This document shows, one piece after another, positions 1 to 7,382 of a stretch of 64,000 nt of DNA (positions are counted from its first letter, which is position 1; the number at the start of each line of letters is the position of its first letter). The translations under genes were made by a program, and so were the position numbers. Location: NCBI GenBank assembly GCA_002298995.1, contig DBMO01000077.1:1-64000 (forward strand), given 5' to 3'. The notes under the pieces were generated by a model, which was not told where the DNA came from, did no database searches, and was given only the letters and a program-made list of their open reading frames with translations. This stretch comes from Desulfarculales bacterium UBA696 (GTDB lineage Bacteria; Desulfobacterota; Syntrophobacteria; Syntrophobacterales; Syntrophobacteraceae).

Positions 1-422
1 CAACCGATTTGAGCAACAGCCCCCTTCACCGTGCCCCCCTTACACCTATCCATTCCGACAGGCTGGAAAGCCTGCCCGCACGAACCGAATTGCCTTCCTC
101 CTTCCTCCTTCATCCTTCCACCGAGCATTCACGGGACCTCGATTACAGCGGTCGTCCCCGGATTCCATCTTTGAACGCACCCCAGGCAGATGTAGCCTTT
201 AGTCGATATAACAGCAACTTATGACCTGCGGAACTGGGATGAAAGACCGCGCTGCTCCCGTTCGACCGCCAAAAATATCGCCCTGCCCTCACGCCCCATC
301 AGCTCCTTCCCGCCAGGATAAAAAAGCTCAAGGGATAGTGATTCCGATCCGAGCTTCTATTAGGCGGTTTTCCACGTAGACTGTTTCTAAAACCGGAAAA
401 GATCAGTGAAGGAAAAATCGAA
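1..422. other. Intergenic stretch with one palindromic repeat
   Basis: No convincing gene is seen. Positions 57-77 hold a copy of the dispersed palindrome GGCAGGCTGGAAAGCCTGCC (here beginning GACAGG), which recurs near 14.0, 27.0, 56.6 and 63.4 kb. A 71-codon open frame at 9-224 has no ribosome binding site, reads through the repeat and resembles nothing known. The bases just before 423 should contain the promoter of the antiporter gene, but no clear box was identified. Confidence 0.5.
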
Positions 423-1526
423 GTGAAAAACTTAAGGGCCTATCTGGACAGTGAAAAAACGTTTTCTTTAGGGCTCCTCTGCATAGCCGCCGCATACTTC
501 ATAGAGGCAACACCTTACATCGGAACGGTGGGCCACTACGGCAGCATAAACGAAATCGCCTTTATCCTTATCTGTGCCGTAATCTTCATAATTACCAAAA
601 GAGTTGTCGAGCATGCCGAATTCCTGGCAAATTACTTCGGCGAACCCTACGGAACGTTGGTCTTGATCCTCTCGGCCTCGGCAATCGAGGTGATCATGGT
701 GGTAACCATAATGCTCCACGGCCCCACTCAGGAACCGACCCTTGCGAGGGATGCGGTATTTGCCGGGGTTATCCTTTCGATGAATGCGGTGCTCGGGGTA
801 GCATTGCTGATCGGCGGCGTGAAATTCATGGAGCAGGAATTCAATCAAAGGAGCGCTTATTCTTACATAACCAAGCTGGGCGCGATGTGTGCCCTGGGGA
901 TGTTCATACCAATGGTCGTTCCACCCAACCTGCTCTCGTCCTACAAGATTTTCGTAATTATTGTATTCATGATCCTTTATGGATTTTTCCTATCTTTTCA
1001 GGTCGGCTCTTACAGCTACTTTTTTAGTTATGAAAAATGTCAGGGCAAGGAATGCGAATCTCAGGACAAGGAAGACGCCAGGCCGGGGTTAAGGATTTTC
1101 ACACTGATCGCCTACCTGGTGGTCATAGGCATTCTCGTCGAATTCCTCAGCATATCCGTTGACGACAGCATTTCTTATTTCGGACTGCCCAATGTGACGG
1201 CTGCCCTTATAGTCGCGGTCATATCCAAGGCCCCTGAATCGCTGGCGGTATTAAGAGCGACGATGAGAAACGACATGCAGCTCGTTATCAATATCGCTCT
1301 GAGTTCGGCGCTCTCCACCATGGGCCTGACCGTTCCGATAATTCTTATCGTCGGCCTGATAGTCAAAATGGACGTGGTGATTGCCCTTACCCAGGTTCAG
1401 GCACTGCTCCTGGTGACCACGATCACCCTCGCCTACATGAACCAGTCCTCCGGTCGAACCAACGCCTACGGAGGAACTATCCAGCTGTCCCTCTTTTTTG
1501 CGTACCTGTTCACACTGTTTTTTTGA
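423..1526 (+). CDS. Ca2+:H+ antiporter-like protein (ChaA/CaCA family)
   Basis: A 367-residue integral membrane protein with about eleven hydrophobic segments, the expected size for a ChaA/CAX-type cation/proton antiporter. The two alpha repeats that form the ion path are recognisable: the first around residues 73-92 (GEPYGTLVLILSASAIEV) and the second around residues 260-290 with SKAPESLAVLRA, each with the conserved acidic residue inside a membrane helix. A hydrophilic loop near residues 205-222 is charged and contains two cysteines, like the central loop of this superfamily. Known family members export calcium (sometimes sodium or potassium) from the cytoplasm in exchange for protons. The start is an ATG-region GTG preceded by AGTGAAGGA. 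It stands alone; the next gene follows after 60 bases on the same strand. Cation specificity cannot be read from the sequence. Confidence 0.85.
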   Translation: MKNLRAYLDSEKTFSLGLLCIAAAYFIEATPYIGTVGHYGSINEIAFILICAVIFIITKRVVEHAEFLANYFGEPYGTLVLILSASAIEVIMVVTIMLHGPTQEPTLARDAVFAGVILSMNAVLGVALLIGGVKFMEQEFNQRSAYSYITKLGAMCALGMFIPMVVPPNLLSSYKIFVIIVFMILYGFFLSFQVGSYSYFFSYEKCQGKECESQDKEDARPGLRIFTLIAYLVVIGILVEFLSISVDDSISYFGLPNVTAALIVAVISKAPESLAVLRATMRNDMQLVINIALSSALSTMGLTVPIILIVGLIVKMDVVIALTQVQALLLVTTITLAYMNQSSGRTNAYGGTIQLSLFFAYLFTLFF

Positions 1527-1586
1527 TTTACATTTTAGAGCCCCCACCCCGAACTCGGATTTTTGTAATAGATCGCAGGTTGCCAC

Positions 1587-2213
1587 GTGAAACTCCGATT
1601 CGCCGAGCATTTTTTGCTGCGCTTCCACATGCTCCTGATAGTCTTGGCCACCCTGGCCTCAAGCCTGATCTGCAACAGAATCTTGCTCGATTACGGCTTC
1701 AATTCAATGCTCGTGCGATTCCCATTAAATGTTACCGCTGGATACCTGGCATTTTTCCTGTTCATCCGATTGTGGCTTCACTACATTCGCAGCCTATGCG
1801 CACTGCAATTAGGACAAGTGGATTTCTCCCTGAAGGAAAGTAGCGGACGCTCTCGGGAGCCTGATTCCTGGATTGACCGCGTAAGTGTTGGGGACCCCGG
1901 GATTACCGATCAGGAGGGGGGTGCTGTCATTATCTTACTGGCAGTCTTTTATGTTTTCCTTGCAGGTGGCTTGATCCTTATCTATGAGGCCCCAATATTC
2001 CTTTCTGAAACCGCTGCATCATTTTTCCTCGTTGGCTCACTTTCCAGGCCGATTCGCGAAATCGATACTCCTGGATGGACCGGCAGCGTTTTCATCAAGA
2101 CGTGGACTCGGTACATCTTCTCCCTGGTCCTGGCGCTGGTTATGGCTTTTTGTGCCCGTGTTCTGTGTCCTAAGTCCCATACCATCATTGAGATTATTAG
2201 AAATTGTTCATGA
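1587..2213 (+). CDS. Small multi-pass membrane protein, function unknown
   Basis: A 208-residue protein starting at GTG with AGG eight bases upstream. Hydrophobic segments lie near residues 14-34, 43-66, 112-133 and 174-192, separated by a polar stretch (about 70-108), so it should be an inner-membrane protein with about four helices. I do not recognise a family. It follows the antiporter gene at a 60-base distance on the same strand and could be cotranscribed. Its 3' end faces the glutamine amidotransferase gene 15 bases away. An overlapping 106-codon frame at 1523-1843 is a shadow of this gene. Confidence 0.55.
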   Translation: MKLRFAEHFLLRFHMLLIVLATLASSLICNRILLDYGFNSMLVRFPLNVTAGYLAFFLFIRLWLHYIRSLCALQLGQVDFSLKESSGRSREPDSWIDRVSVGDPGITDQEGGAVIILLAVFYVFLAGGLILIYEAPIFLSETAASFFLVGSLSRPIREIDTPGWTGSVFIKTWTRYIFSLVLALVMAFCARVLCPKSHTIIEIIRNCS

Positions 2214-2228
2214 CAACAGGTGAGACGC

Positions 2229-2975
2229 TCAATGAAGGTCGCTTTGCATCAGAATGTCGCTACCCACAATTGCCATGAGCAATCCGGCTGATTCTTTCTT
2301 CCTTGCAAACCTCTCCCAGTTTTCCGGGCTTAGGCCACGTTCCACGGTGGTCAGCAGAAGCCCTCGCTCCAGGTTGGTGCTCCCCTTGAGCAACATCAAT
2401 TGCCGGTGATTGCTGAATGCGAAAAGGACCTGACCGTTTGTGAGCAGGTAATTGTAGTAGCCGGGGTATTTAGATACCAGTTGCCTGGAAGTATCGGCGA
2501 CCGCGGAGAAGAGCTGCTCTATTCCGCCGGCGCTCTCGCGGTGCTTGGAGATGCCGTCGAGCAGAAATTCGAATACCCTTGCCGAGTCGCTTACGGCTTC
2601 ACTCAGATGGGCCGTTCTGCTTCGATAAGACTCTATTGCAGGGGCTTTTCCGTTGTGGGCGAAGATCCAGTCATGGCCCATGAATCGAAGTGAAAAGGGG
2701 TGCGCGTGGCATTCGTCGATTGGACCGCTGGTCCTCAGGCGCACGTGCGCTATGATGAATTTGCTGGAAACGACCCGTGCGAGCCTCTGGAAAGCATCGT
2801 GGTATCTTCCCTCGTGGTAGGCCCTGCCGGCTGATTTCTCGACACAGGCCCGGTTTTTCCTGAAATATCCGATGCCCCAGCCATCCATGTTCCGGCCGGC
2901 CTTTACCGCAAATATCGGCAAAGACTTCGGCGCGGAGTAACTCGTTGCGGCGGAAAGGGCAAACAGGTCGCACAT
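2229..2975 (-). CDS. Class II glutamine amidotransferase domain protein (YafJ-like), complete active site
   Basis: A 248-residue stand-alone glutaminase domain of the GAT-II (Ntn hydrolase) superfamily. After removal of Met1 the nucleophile would be Cys2 (MCDLFALSA). DGWGIG is at residues 31-36, the glutamine-binding Arg is R79 in AHVR, HPF follows at 92-94, and the oxyanion-hole motif is HNG at 107-109. Such domains release ammonia from glutamine for a partner synthetase. It is the last gene of a minus-strand operon, five bases after a paralogue of equal design and downstream of an amidoligase. No synthetase domain is fused to it, so the amidoligase is its natural candidate partner; that pairing is inference. 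Sequence and family support are good; the substrate is unknown. Confidence 0.85.
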   Translation of the reverse strand: MCDLFALSAATSYSAPKSLPIFAVKAGRNMDGWGIGYFRKNRACVEKSAGRAYHEGRYHDAFQRLARVVSSKFIIAHVRLRTSGPIDECHAHPFSLRFMGHDWIFAHNGKAPAIESYRSRTAHLSEAVSDSARVFEFLLDGISKHRESAGGIEQLFSAVADTSRQLVSKYPGYYNYLLTNGQVLFAFSNHRQLMLLKGSTNLERGLLLTTVERGLSPENWERFARKKESAGLLMAIVGSDILMQSDLH

Positions 2976-2980
2976 CTGAT

Positions 2981-3757
2981 TTAGATTCCCTCTGCCATCC
3001 CTCCAGCCGACTCCTCCAACACATCCCCCAGATAGAGTACATCGGGTCCGGCGGCAACTATGAGCTTCCCCAGGGCGCCCTTTTCCGGCTTAACGGAGAT
3101 CCATGGCTTTTCGCTCAGGCCTTCAGCAATGGAGGTCAGAACCAGGCTGTTTCCGAAGCTCTCCGATTCCTGCAAAAGCATCAGTTGCCGGAAGTTGCAG
3201 AACGCAAAGAGCACGGACTCATTCGCCAGGAAGAAAGAATAGTGCCCCGGATACTCGAAGAGCATGTTCCTGATGCTCCTTACCAGCGCCCTTCCAAGGC
3301 TCCCGTAAGGGGTGTAGCGCAGGTACGAGACAAGCTGATCCCGAAGGTATTCGAATACCCGCGCTGGATAGGCGGAGGAATCTACTCGCGGCTCGTTTAC
3401 CGTCTTGTAATTCTCGATTCCTTCTATCGTCCCGACGTGCACGAAGAGCCATACATGGTCGAGAAACGGCAGCGAGAACGGATGGCTTGGGGCCGCATGC
3501 TCACCGCCGCTCAACGGACAGCTTATGTGCGATATTATTATCCTGCTGTCGATGACCCTTGCCAGCCGCTGGAAGCTCTCATGGACCTGCTCGCTGTCGT
3601 AGACTTTTTCCGAGGATTTCTCCACGAGCGCCTGGTTGTCCCTGTAAAAACCTATTCCCCAGCCGTTCATGTTCCTCCTGCCTTTTTCGGCAAAGACCGG
3701 AAGATACTGCTGGGCCGTATAGTTTATCCCGGCGGACAGGGCAAAAATATCGCACAC
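2981..3757 (-). CDS. Second class II glutamine amidotransferase-like protein, degenerate active site
   Basis: A 258-residue paralogue of the downstream gene, alignable without gaps over the first 120 residues. Cys2 is kept, but three positions differ: DGWGIG has become NGWGIG (residues 31-36), the glutamine-binding Arg at 79 is Ser (SHIS), and the oxyanion-hole Asn at 108 is Val (HVG, codon GTC). These are residues the family needs for glutamine hydrolysis, so the protein is either inactive, regulatory, or acts on a different amide. It starts two bases after the amidoligase stop codon and ends five bases before the intact paralogue, which implies translational coupling. It may form a heteromer with the active copy. 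The frame is clean, so this is not simple decay. Confidence 0.8.
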   Translation of the reverse strand: MCDIFALSAGINYTAQQYLPVFAEKGRRNMNGWGIGFYRDNQALVEKSSEKVYDSEQVHESFQRLARVIDSRIIISHISCPLSGGEHAAPSHPFSLPFLDHVWLFVHVGTIEGIENYKTVNEPRVDSSAYPARVFEYLRDQLVSYLRYTPYGSLGRALVRSIRNMLFEYPGHYSFFLANESVLFAFCNFRQLMLLQESESFGNSLVLTSIAEGLSEKPWISVKPEKGALGKLIVAAGPDVLYLGDVLEESAGGMAEGI

Positions 3758-3759
3758 CT

Positions 3760-4743
3760 CTAACTCCTCACCGCGAGCTGCTCCTGGCCGGCCGTACCCG
3801 ATGATCCCCGCCTGTTATTTCCCCAGCCGTTTACGCGGCTCATATGGCCGAAAGCAAGATAGATCTTGAAGATGGCCTTCACCCACTTGTTTGCATTCAA
3901 TTGGTAGTCAATCACCGGGATTCGTCCGGCGCTCATTTCGATCAGAAACTGGGTAAAGGCTATCCACTGCATCGCCTCGTTGATTTTATGAAGAACCGCC
4001 GAGTGGTATCGGAATTCGACAGTAGAGCGGTACCAGTATGAATGCAGATTCAGTCCGTGGTAGCGGGTCATGTCGTAGCGCTCGGCCCGGAGGCTATCCG
4101 GGTCGTACCTGTTCTCCTTCGAATACCACAGCTCCTTTACCCGGCAGCCGTTCACGCGGCAATGGTCTCCGCAATCGGCAATCTTGAAGAGCAGTTCGGT
4201 ATCGAGGTCCATCGGGCGGCAGGTCTGCTTGCCCATCCTGTCTCCCGAGATCAGCCTGTAAACGTGATCCTCCATGGCATAAAGGATTTTTACGAGCTGC
4301 TTGAGATTCGTGCACCTGTAGTTTTCGAAATCCACGCCGTGATGAACGTGGAACCCGCATGATTCGTCTATTTGCAGCCCGGCGATCTCGCCGAGCAGTT
4401 CGAAATAGCGGTAGGCCTCGACCAAGCCGTCAATTCCTCTTAGTATCGGGCTTATAAGCTCGACCCCGCCCCTGTGGGTTATCGAGGAGTCTTCTTCGAG
4501 GTGCCATGAACTTTTGTCGGTCCCGAGCTTGAGTCCGAAGTCTTTCAAAAGCTGATGAAAGCTACGGCCGTCCCTGGCCTTCGAGTGGACGTTGTAGTCT
4601 TTGATTATGCCGTTATCGGGCGGCAGGATGAAGTACTCCAGGCCGTAGAATTCAATTTCGATCCCGAAAGCCCGGTCGGTAAAGTACCGCAGCATGGGGT
4701 ACTTTTTGGTAAGTCTGGTAGAGAGGTGTTTCGAATCTTCCAT
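3760..4743 (-). CDS. Putative amidoligase (PF12224 type, glutamine-synthetase-like fold)
   Basis: A 327-residue protein with the hallmarks of the Amidoligase_2 family: an N-terminal FGIEIEF strand (residues about 26-32), an acidic SSITHRGGVELISP stretch near 87-100, CGFHVHHG near 129-136, and STVEFRYHSAVLH near 240-252. These are the glutamate, histidine and arginine residues that bind ATP and metal in COOH-NH2 ligases. The family is predicted to join an amine or ammonia to a carboxylate, often on peptides or cell-wall-like metabolites. Downstream neighbours are two glutaminase domains, which could supply ammonia; upstream lie two small proteins that could be substrates or accessories. The ATG at 4743 lacks a strong ribosome binding site. 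A 78-codon frame (4605-4841) with a good AAGGA site begins upstream and overlaps this start out of frame, possibly coupling translation. The in-frame stop just upstream rules out a longer N-terminus. Confidence 0.8.
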   Translation of the reverse strand: MEDSKHLSTRLTKKYPMLRYFTDRAFGIEIEFYGLEYFILPPDNGIIKDYNVHSKARDGRSFHQLLKDFGLKLGTDKSSWHLEEDSSITHRGGVELISPILRGIDGLVEAYRYFELLGEIAGLQIDESCGFHVHHGVDFENYRCTNLKQLVKILYAMEDHVYRLISGDRMGKQTCRPMDLDTELLFKIADCGDHCRVNGCRVKELWYSKENRYDPDSLRAERYDMTRYHGLNLHSYWYRSTVEFRYHSAVLHKINEAMQWIAFTQFLIEMSAGRIPVIDYQLNANKWVKAIFKIYLAFGHMSRVNGWGNNRRGSSGTAGQEQLAVRS

Positions 4744-4897
4744 TTTCGTTTCTTCTTCATGAAAGGCTGGAGCCCGTCATAAGTAAGGATTTCTATCCCG
4801 GGTAGTAGACGAACCTCGGCACTGAACAGTGCAAGATCCATGCTTTTCCTTGAATGGTCAGCTTTCCGAGGTTATCGCGGGATCAGGAAGGATTCTA

Positions 4898-5065
4898 TTA
4901 CAGCCGCTCGGGGGGATAATTTGGAGACAGAAAACGCGGAGTGTACTCCAGTCGGCCCCCGTCGCATTTCCAGCAGCTGGCAAAATCATACTCGTCCTGG
5001 CAAATTTCCAAGCCCTCGGAGTAGCAATTTCCGGCGAATGAACACGTATCTTCCAAGCAGTCCAT
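4898..5065 (-). CDS. 55-residue cysteine-rich small protein in the amidoligase operon
   Basis: A short frame read directly from the minus strand: ATG at 5065, preceded by AGAGG and eight bases of A/G, and TAA ending at 4898. The product has 55 residues with six cysteines at 3, 8, 14, 22, 31 and 34; the last two form a CWKC pair. It is acidic and has a proline-rich tail (about 43-55). The first eight residues read MDCLEDTC. There is no signal peptide. It lies between the 98-residue gene and the amidoligase, all on one strand, and fits a metal-binding accessory protein or a substrate peptide of the amidoligase; I do not recognise a family. The good ribosome binding site and spacing are the main evidence that it is translated. 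Confidence 0.55.
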   Translation of the reverse strand: MDCLEDTCSFAGNCYSEGLEICQDEYDFASCWKCDGGRLEYTPRFLSPNYPPERL

Positions 5066-5154
5066 CTTTTTTTCCTCTCAAGCTCTTTGAAGAATAAGAA
5101 AGTCTACCCTTTCCAGCAATAAAAGGGGTTCTTACAGAGAAAATAATCATCCTC

Positions 5155-5451
5155 TCATTTTGTGGCAAAACCACCCTGGCGATTTACCCACCAGGTGATG
5201 TCCGCTGTGCTGCCCAGCGGGTGATCGGTGGCGAAGCGCGGTTCCAGGCTTTCCAGATCTCGTACCTTTTCCACTATCTCTCTTACCCTTTCGAGCAGGA
5301 AGCTATTGTCAGGGTCGGCATTGAGCTCTTCCTCGGCATTCCGGAGAAGGAATCTGGACTCGATGTACTCCCCTTCAAGGCGCCTGACTTCCTGCTGATG
5401 GATCTGGAATTCTTCCATTTCCAGATCATCATCGAAGAGCCACATTGTCAT
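5155..5451 (-). CDS. 98-residue acidic protein, first gene of the amidoligase operon
   Basis: Starts at ATG 5451 with GAGGGG five bases upstream. The product is strongly charged and probably helical over residues 10-72 (many Glu, Arg, Leu; coiled-coil-like), followed by a more conserved-looking tail containing DHPLGSTADITWWVNRQGG. There is no membrane segment, signal peptide or cysteine. I do not recognise a family. It precedes the 55-residue cysteine-rich gene by 89 bases on the same strand and is the likely first gene of the unit that ends with the two glutaminase genes. A role as substrate, scaffold or regulator of the amidoligase is possible but only inferred from position. Confidence 0.6.
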   Translation of the reverse strand: MTMWLFDDDLEMEEFQIHQQEVRRLEGEYIESRFLLRNAEEELNADPDNSFLLERVREIVEKVRDLESLEPRFATDHPLGSTADITWWVNRQGGFATK

Positions 5452-5584
5452 ATCGCCCCCTCATCGGATTACCCGTTGGTTGAAATCAAACGAGTCCCGG
5501 ATACCCTTTAAAGCCTACGACAGAGGCAATTCTAGTCCAACTATCTTTAATGCATCCGGAGCGGCTTTCAACCAGGCGATCGCC

Positions 5585-5614
5585 AAAAAAAAGCGGCTGG
5601 ATTTCCTCAGCCGC
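5585..5614 (-). terminator. Rho-independent terminator after the FKBP gene
   Basis: On the minus strand a perfect seven-base stem (GCGGCTG / CAGCCGC) with an eight-base loop is followed by eight T residues. It lies about 105 bases past the stop codon of the FKBP-type isomerase gene and separates it from the amidoligase operon. Confidence 0.85.
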
Positions 5615-5718
5615 CAAAGAACAGGTTATGCTCGTGCAACATGCGAAGATAAGGTTCAAGAACCAGAGGTGAGGCGGAACGAACCAGCGCGATAGTGCCG
5701 GTTATGCGGCGCCGGCAG

Positions 5719-6150
5719 CTAAACGATCTCTATAAGCTCGATCTCGAACGTAAGGGTTTTTCCGGCAAGCGGATCGTTTGCATCAAGAATGACGCTGTCT
5801 TCAGTGATGCCGGCAATAGTTGCGATAGCGGTCGCCCCGGTGTTGGTGCGAATATGGATTCTTTTGCCGACTTCGAGAGTAAGGCTTTCGGGGGCTTGCG
5901 CTTTATCCATGACGAAGACGAATTCCTGCTTGTGCGTTCCGTAGGCGTGCTCTGGAGGCAACGAGATGGTCTTCTTGTCGCCTCTCTTCATGCCAGTGAC
6001 CGCTTCCTCGAACTTCGGAAGCACGCTCCCTTCTCCAATGGTGAACTCGAAGGGCTCCTTCTCGTCGTAAGTTGAGCTGAATACCGAGCCGTCATCAAGA
6101 GTCCCGCGATAGTTAACTCTTACCTTATCGCCTTTCTTTGCCTCGGACAT
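5719..6150 (-). CDS. FKBP-type peptidyl-prolyl isomerase, SlyD-like
   Basis: A 143-residue cytoplasmic FKBP. The N-terminal half of the isomerase fold has GDKVRVNYRGTLDDGSVF and the FEFTIGEGSVLPKFEEAV stretch; the insert-in-flap domain occupies about residues 65-115 with PPEHAYG at its start; the fold closes with DANDPLAGKTLTFEIEL, typical of SlyD. The long histidine-rich metal-binding tail of E. coli SlyD is absent. Such proteins catalyse proline cis/trans isomerisation and act as chaperones. I chose the ATG at 6150 because AGAGAGG lies nine bases upstream; a GTG three codons earlier is in frame. The gene stands alone and ends in a clear terminator. Confidence 0.9.
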   Translation of the reverse strand: MSEAKKGDKVRVNYRGTLDDGSVFSSTYDEKEPFEFTIGEGSVLPKFEEAVTGMKRGDKKTISLPPEHAYGTHKQEFVFVMDKAQAPESLTLEVGKRIHIRTNTGATAIATIAGITEDSVILDANDPLAGKTLTFEIELIEIV

Positions 6151-6536
6151 TTTCTTCACCTCTCTCCAGAGTCAAAGCAGTATTGGCTGTTCAGGGATAA
6201 CATTATTAGGAAAGCTAAAATAAATCCACCATTTTGAGCCGCCAATCCGGCTCTGCGCCAAATCGGCGTCACCGGTTGATTACCTGATGGAGCTGTTGCC
6301 CAAGCCGGATGTGTGATTCAAGTCCGAGACCATATTGAAAATCGTCTTTCCCGCAGCGCTTCCGGGCGGCCACGGGCTCCAACTGAGTTGAAGCGGCCTT
6401 GTCAGGCCATCCGCAATCCTTGCGCGGCAGCCAAGAATCAGCTTTATTTCATAATGGCCCTAGCCTGCCCACCCGCTGCTCCTTATTTTTTGAAGATACT
6501 TGATTGGGCGATATTTCGCACCGGATGGAGACCATT
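6151..6536. other. Intergenic stretch between divergent genes
   Basis: Separates the FKBP gene (leftward) from the IF-2-like gene (rightward), so it must hold two promoters. No gene, RNA or strong repeat was found. A 104-codon frame at 6313-6627 runs into the IF-2-like gene in another frame and is treated as a shadow. Confidence 0.4.
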
Positions 6537-7277
6537 ATGCCTGAAAGAAAGCGTTTACAAAGGACCACGAACCGGCCTCAACGAGCACAGACCGCGCCCG
6601 GCGGCTTCGCAATGCCTGCCGAAGTGAAAAATCATCTTGATATTGTTCTCAAATGCGATTCAATGGGCAGCCTTGAAGCCATTGCCGCGGCGATCTCGAA
6701 GATGAAACTGCCGGAGGCCGAAATCCGGCTGATCCACGGTGGTGTCGGCACCATCTCCAAGCAGGACCTGCTTATGGCGCTCAGCGGAAGCAAACTGATC
6801 CTGGGCTTTCAGGTACAGGTCGCGCCCAAGCTCGACCAGTGGGTAAAAGAGCACGGCGTCGAAGTCCGTTTGTACAACGTGATCTACAAGCTTTTCGAGG
6901 ATTTGAAGGAAATTGCGCAGCGTCTCGAGCAGCCCGAGCCCGAAGAGACGGTTACGGGGAAATGCAAGGTGATTGCGGTATTCAAAGCGAAAAAAGGCGA
7001 GGTCCTGGGGTGCGAGGTGGAAGAAGGCGCCGTCCAGGTCGGGAGAAACTTCCGGGTGGTCTCAGCCATGGGGCCTGTTCACAGCTCACGGATCGAATCG
7101 CTTCAAGTCGAGAAGAATCCTGTAAAAGAGGCCCGGTACGGCCAGCAGGTAGGGGTACAGGTAGCCGGCTATATGGGCGCGAAGGTGGGGGACTACATCG
7201 AGTGCTTCGAAACCGTCCCGCCAAAAAGGAAGGCGTGGTCCCCCGAGGGCAGAATCCTTCACATGGAGGCGTCCTGA
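6537..7277 (+). CDS. Free-standing IF-2 C-terminal half (domains III and IV only)
   Basis: A 246-residue protein. After a basic, low-complexity N-terminus (about 1-28) it matches the C-terminal half of bacterial initiation factor 2: domain III with SMGSLEAIAAAI, RLIHGGVGTISKQDLLMA and VRLYNVIYKLFEDLK (about 30-125), then the domain IV beta barrel with GKCKVIAVFKAKKGEVLGC, ESLQVEKNPVKEARYGQQ and KVGDYIECFE (about 135-230), which in IF-2 holds the initiator tRNA. The GTPase domain and domain II are absent, and the upstream DNA does not encode them. Start: ATG 6537 with GGAG seven bases before it. It might bind tRNA or ribosomes without GTP control, but no function is known to me. The intact domain order suggests a maintained gene. 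Confidence 0.8.
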   Translation: MPERKRLQRTTNRPQRAQTAPGGFAMPAEVKNHLDIVLKCDSMGSLEAIAAAISKMKLPEAEIRLIHGGVGTISKQDLLMALSGSKLILGFQVQVAPKLDQWVKEHGVEVRLYNVIYKLFEDLKEIAQRLEQPEPEETVTGKCKVIAVFKAKKGEVLGCEVEEGAVQVGRNFRVVSAMGPVHSSRIESLQVEKNPVKEARYGQQVGVQVAGYMGAKVGDYIECFETVPPKRKAWSPEGRILHMEAS

Positions 7278-7382
7278 AGCCGTAACATTTGCCCGATGCC
7301 GGGCCATGGGCCCGGTTGATGTTGAGTTGAGCGGTAAATGGAAAATTTGCCGCGAAACTTCTTTAGGCAACAGATCATTTAT

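Noticed and set aside
468..848. 126-codon minus-strand frame inside the antiporter gene
   Set aside because: Lies wholly inside a well supported membrane protein gene; no ribosome binding site and no family-like sequence.
1523..1843. 106-codon plus-strand frame
   Set aside because: Overlaps the 208-residue membrane protein in another frame and is basic and low in hydrophobic pattern, as expected for a shadow.
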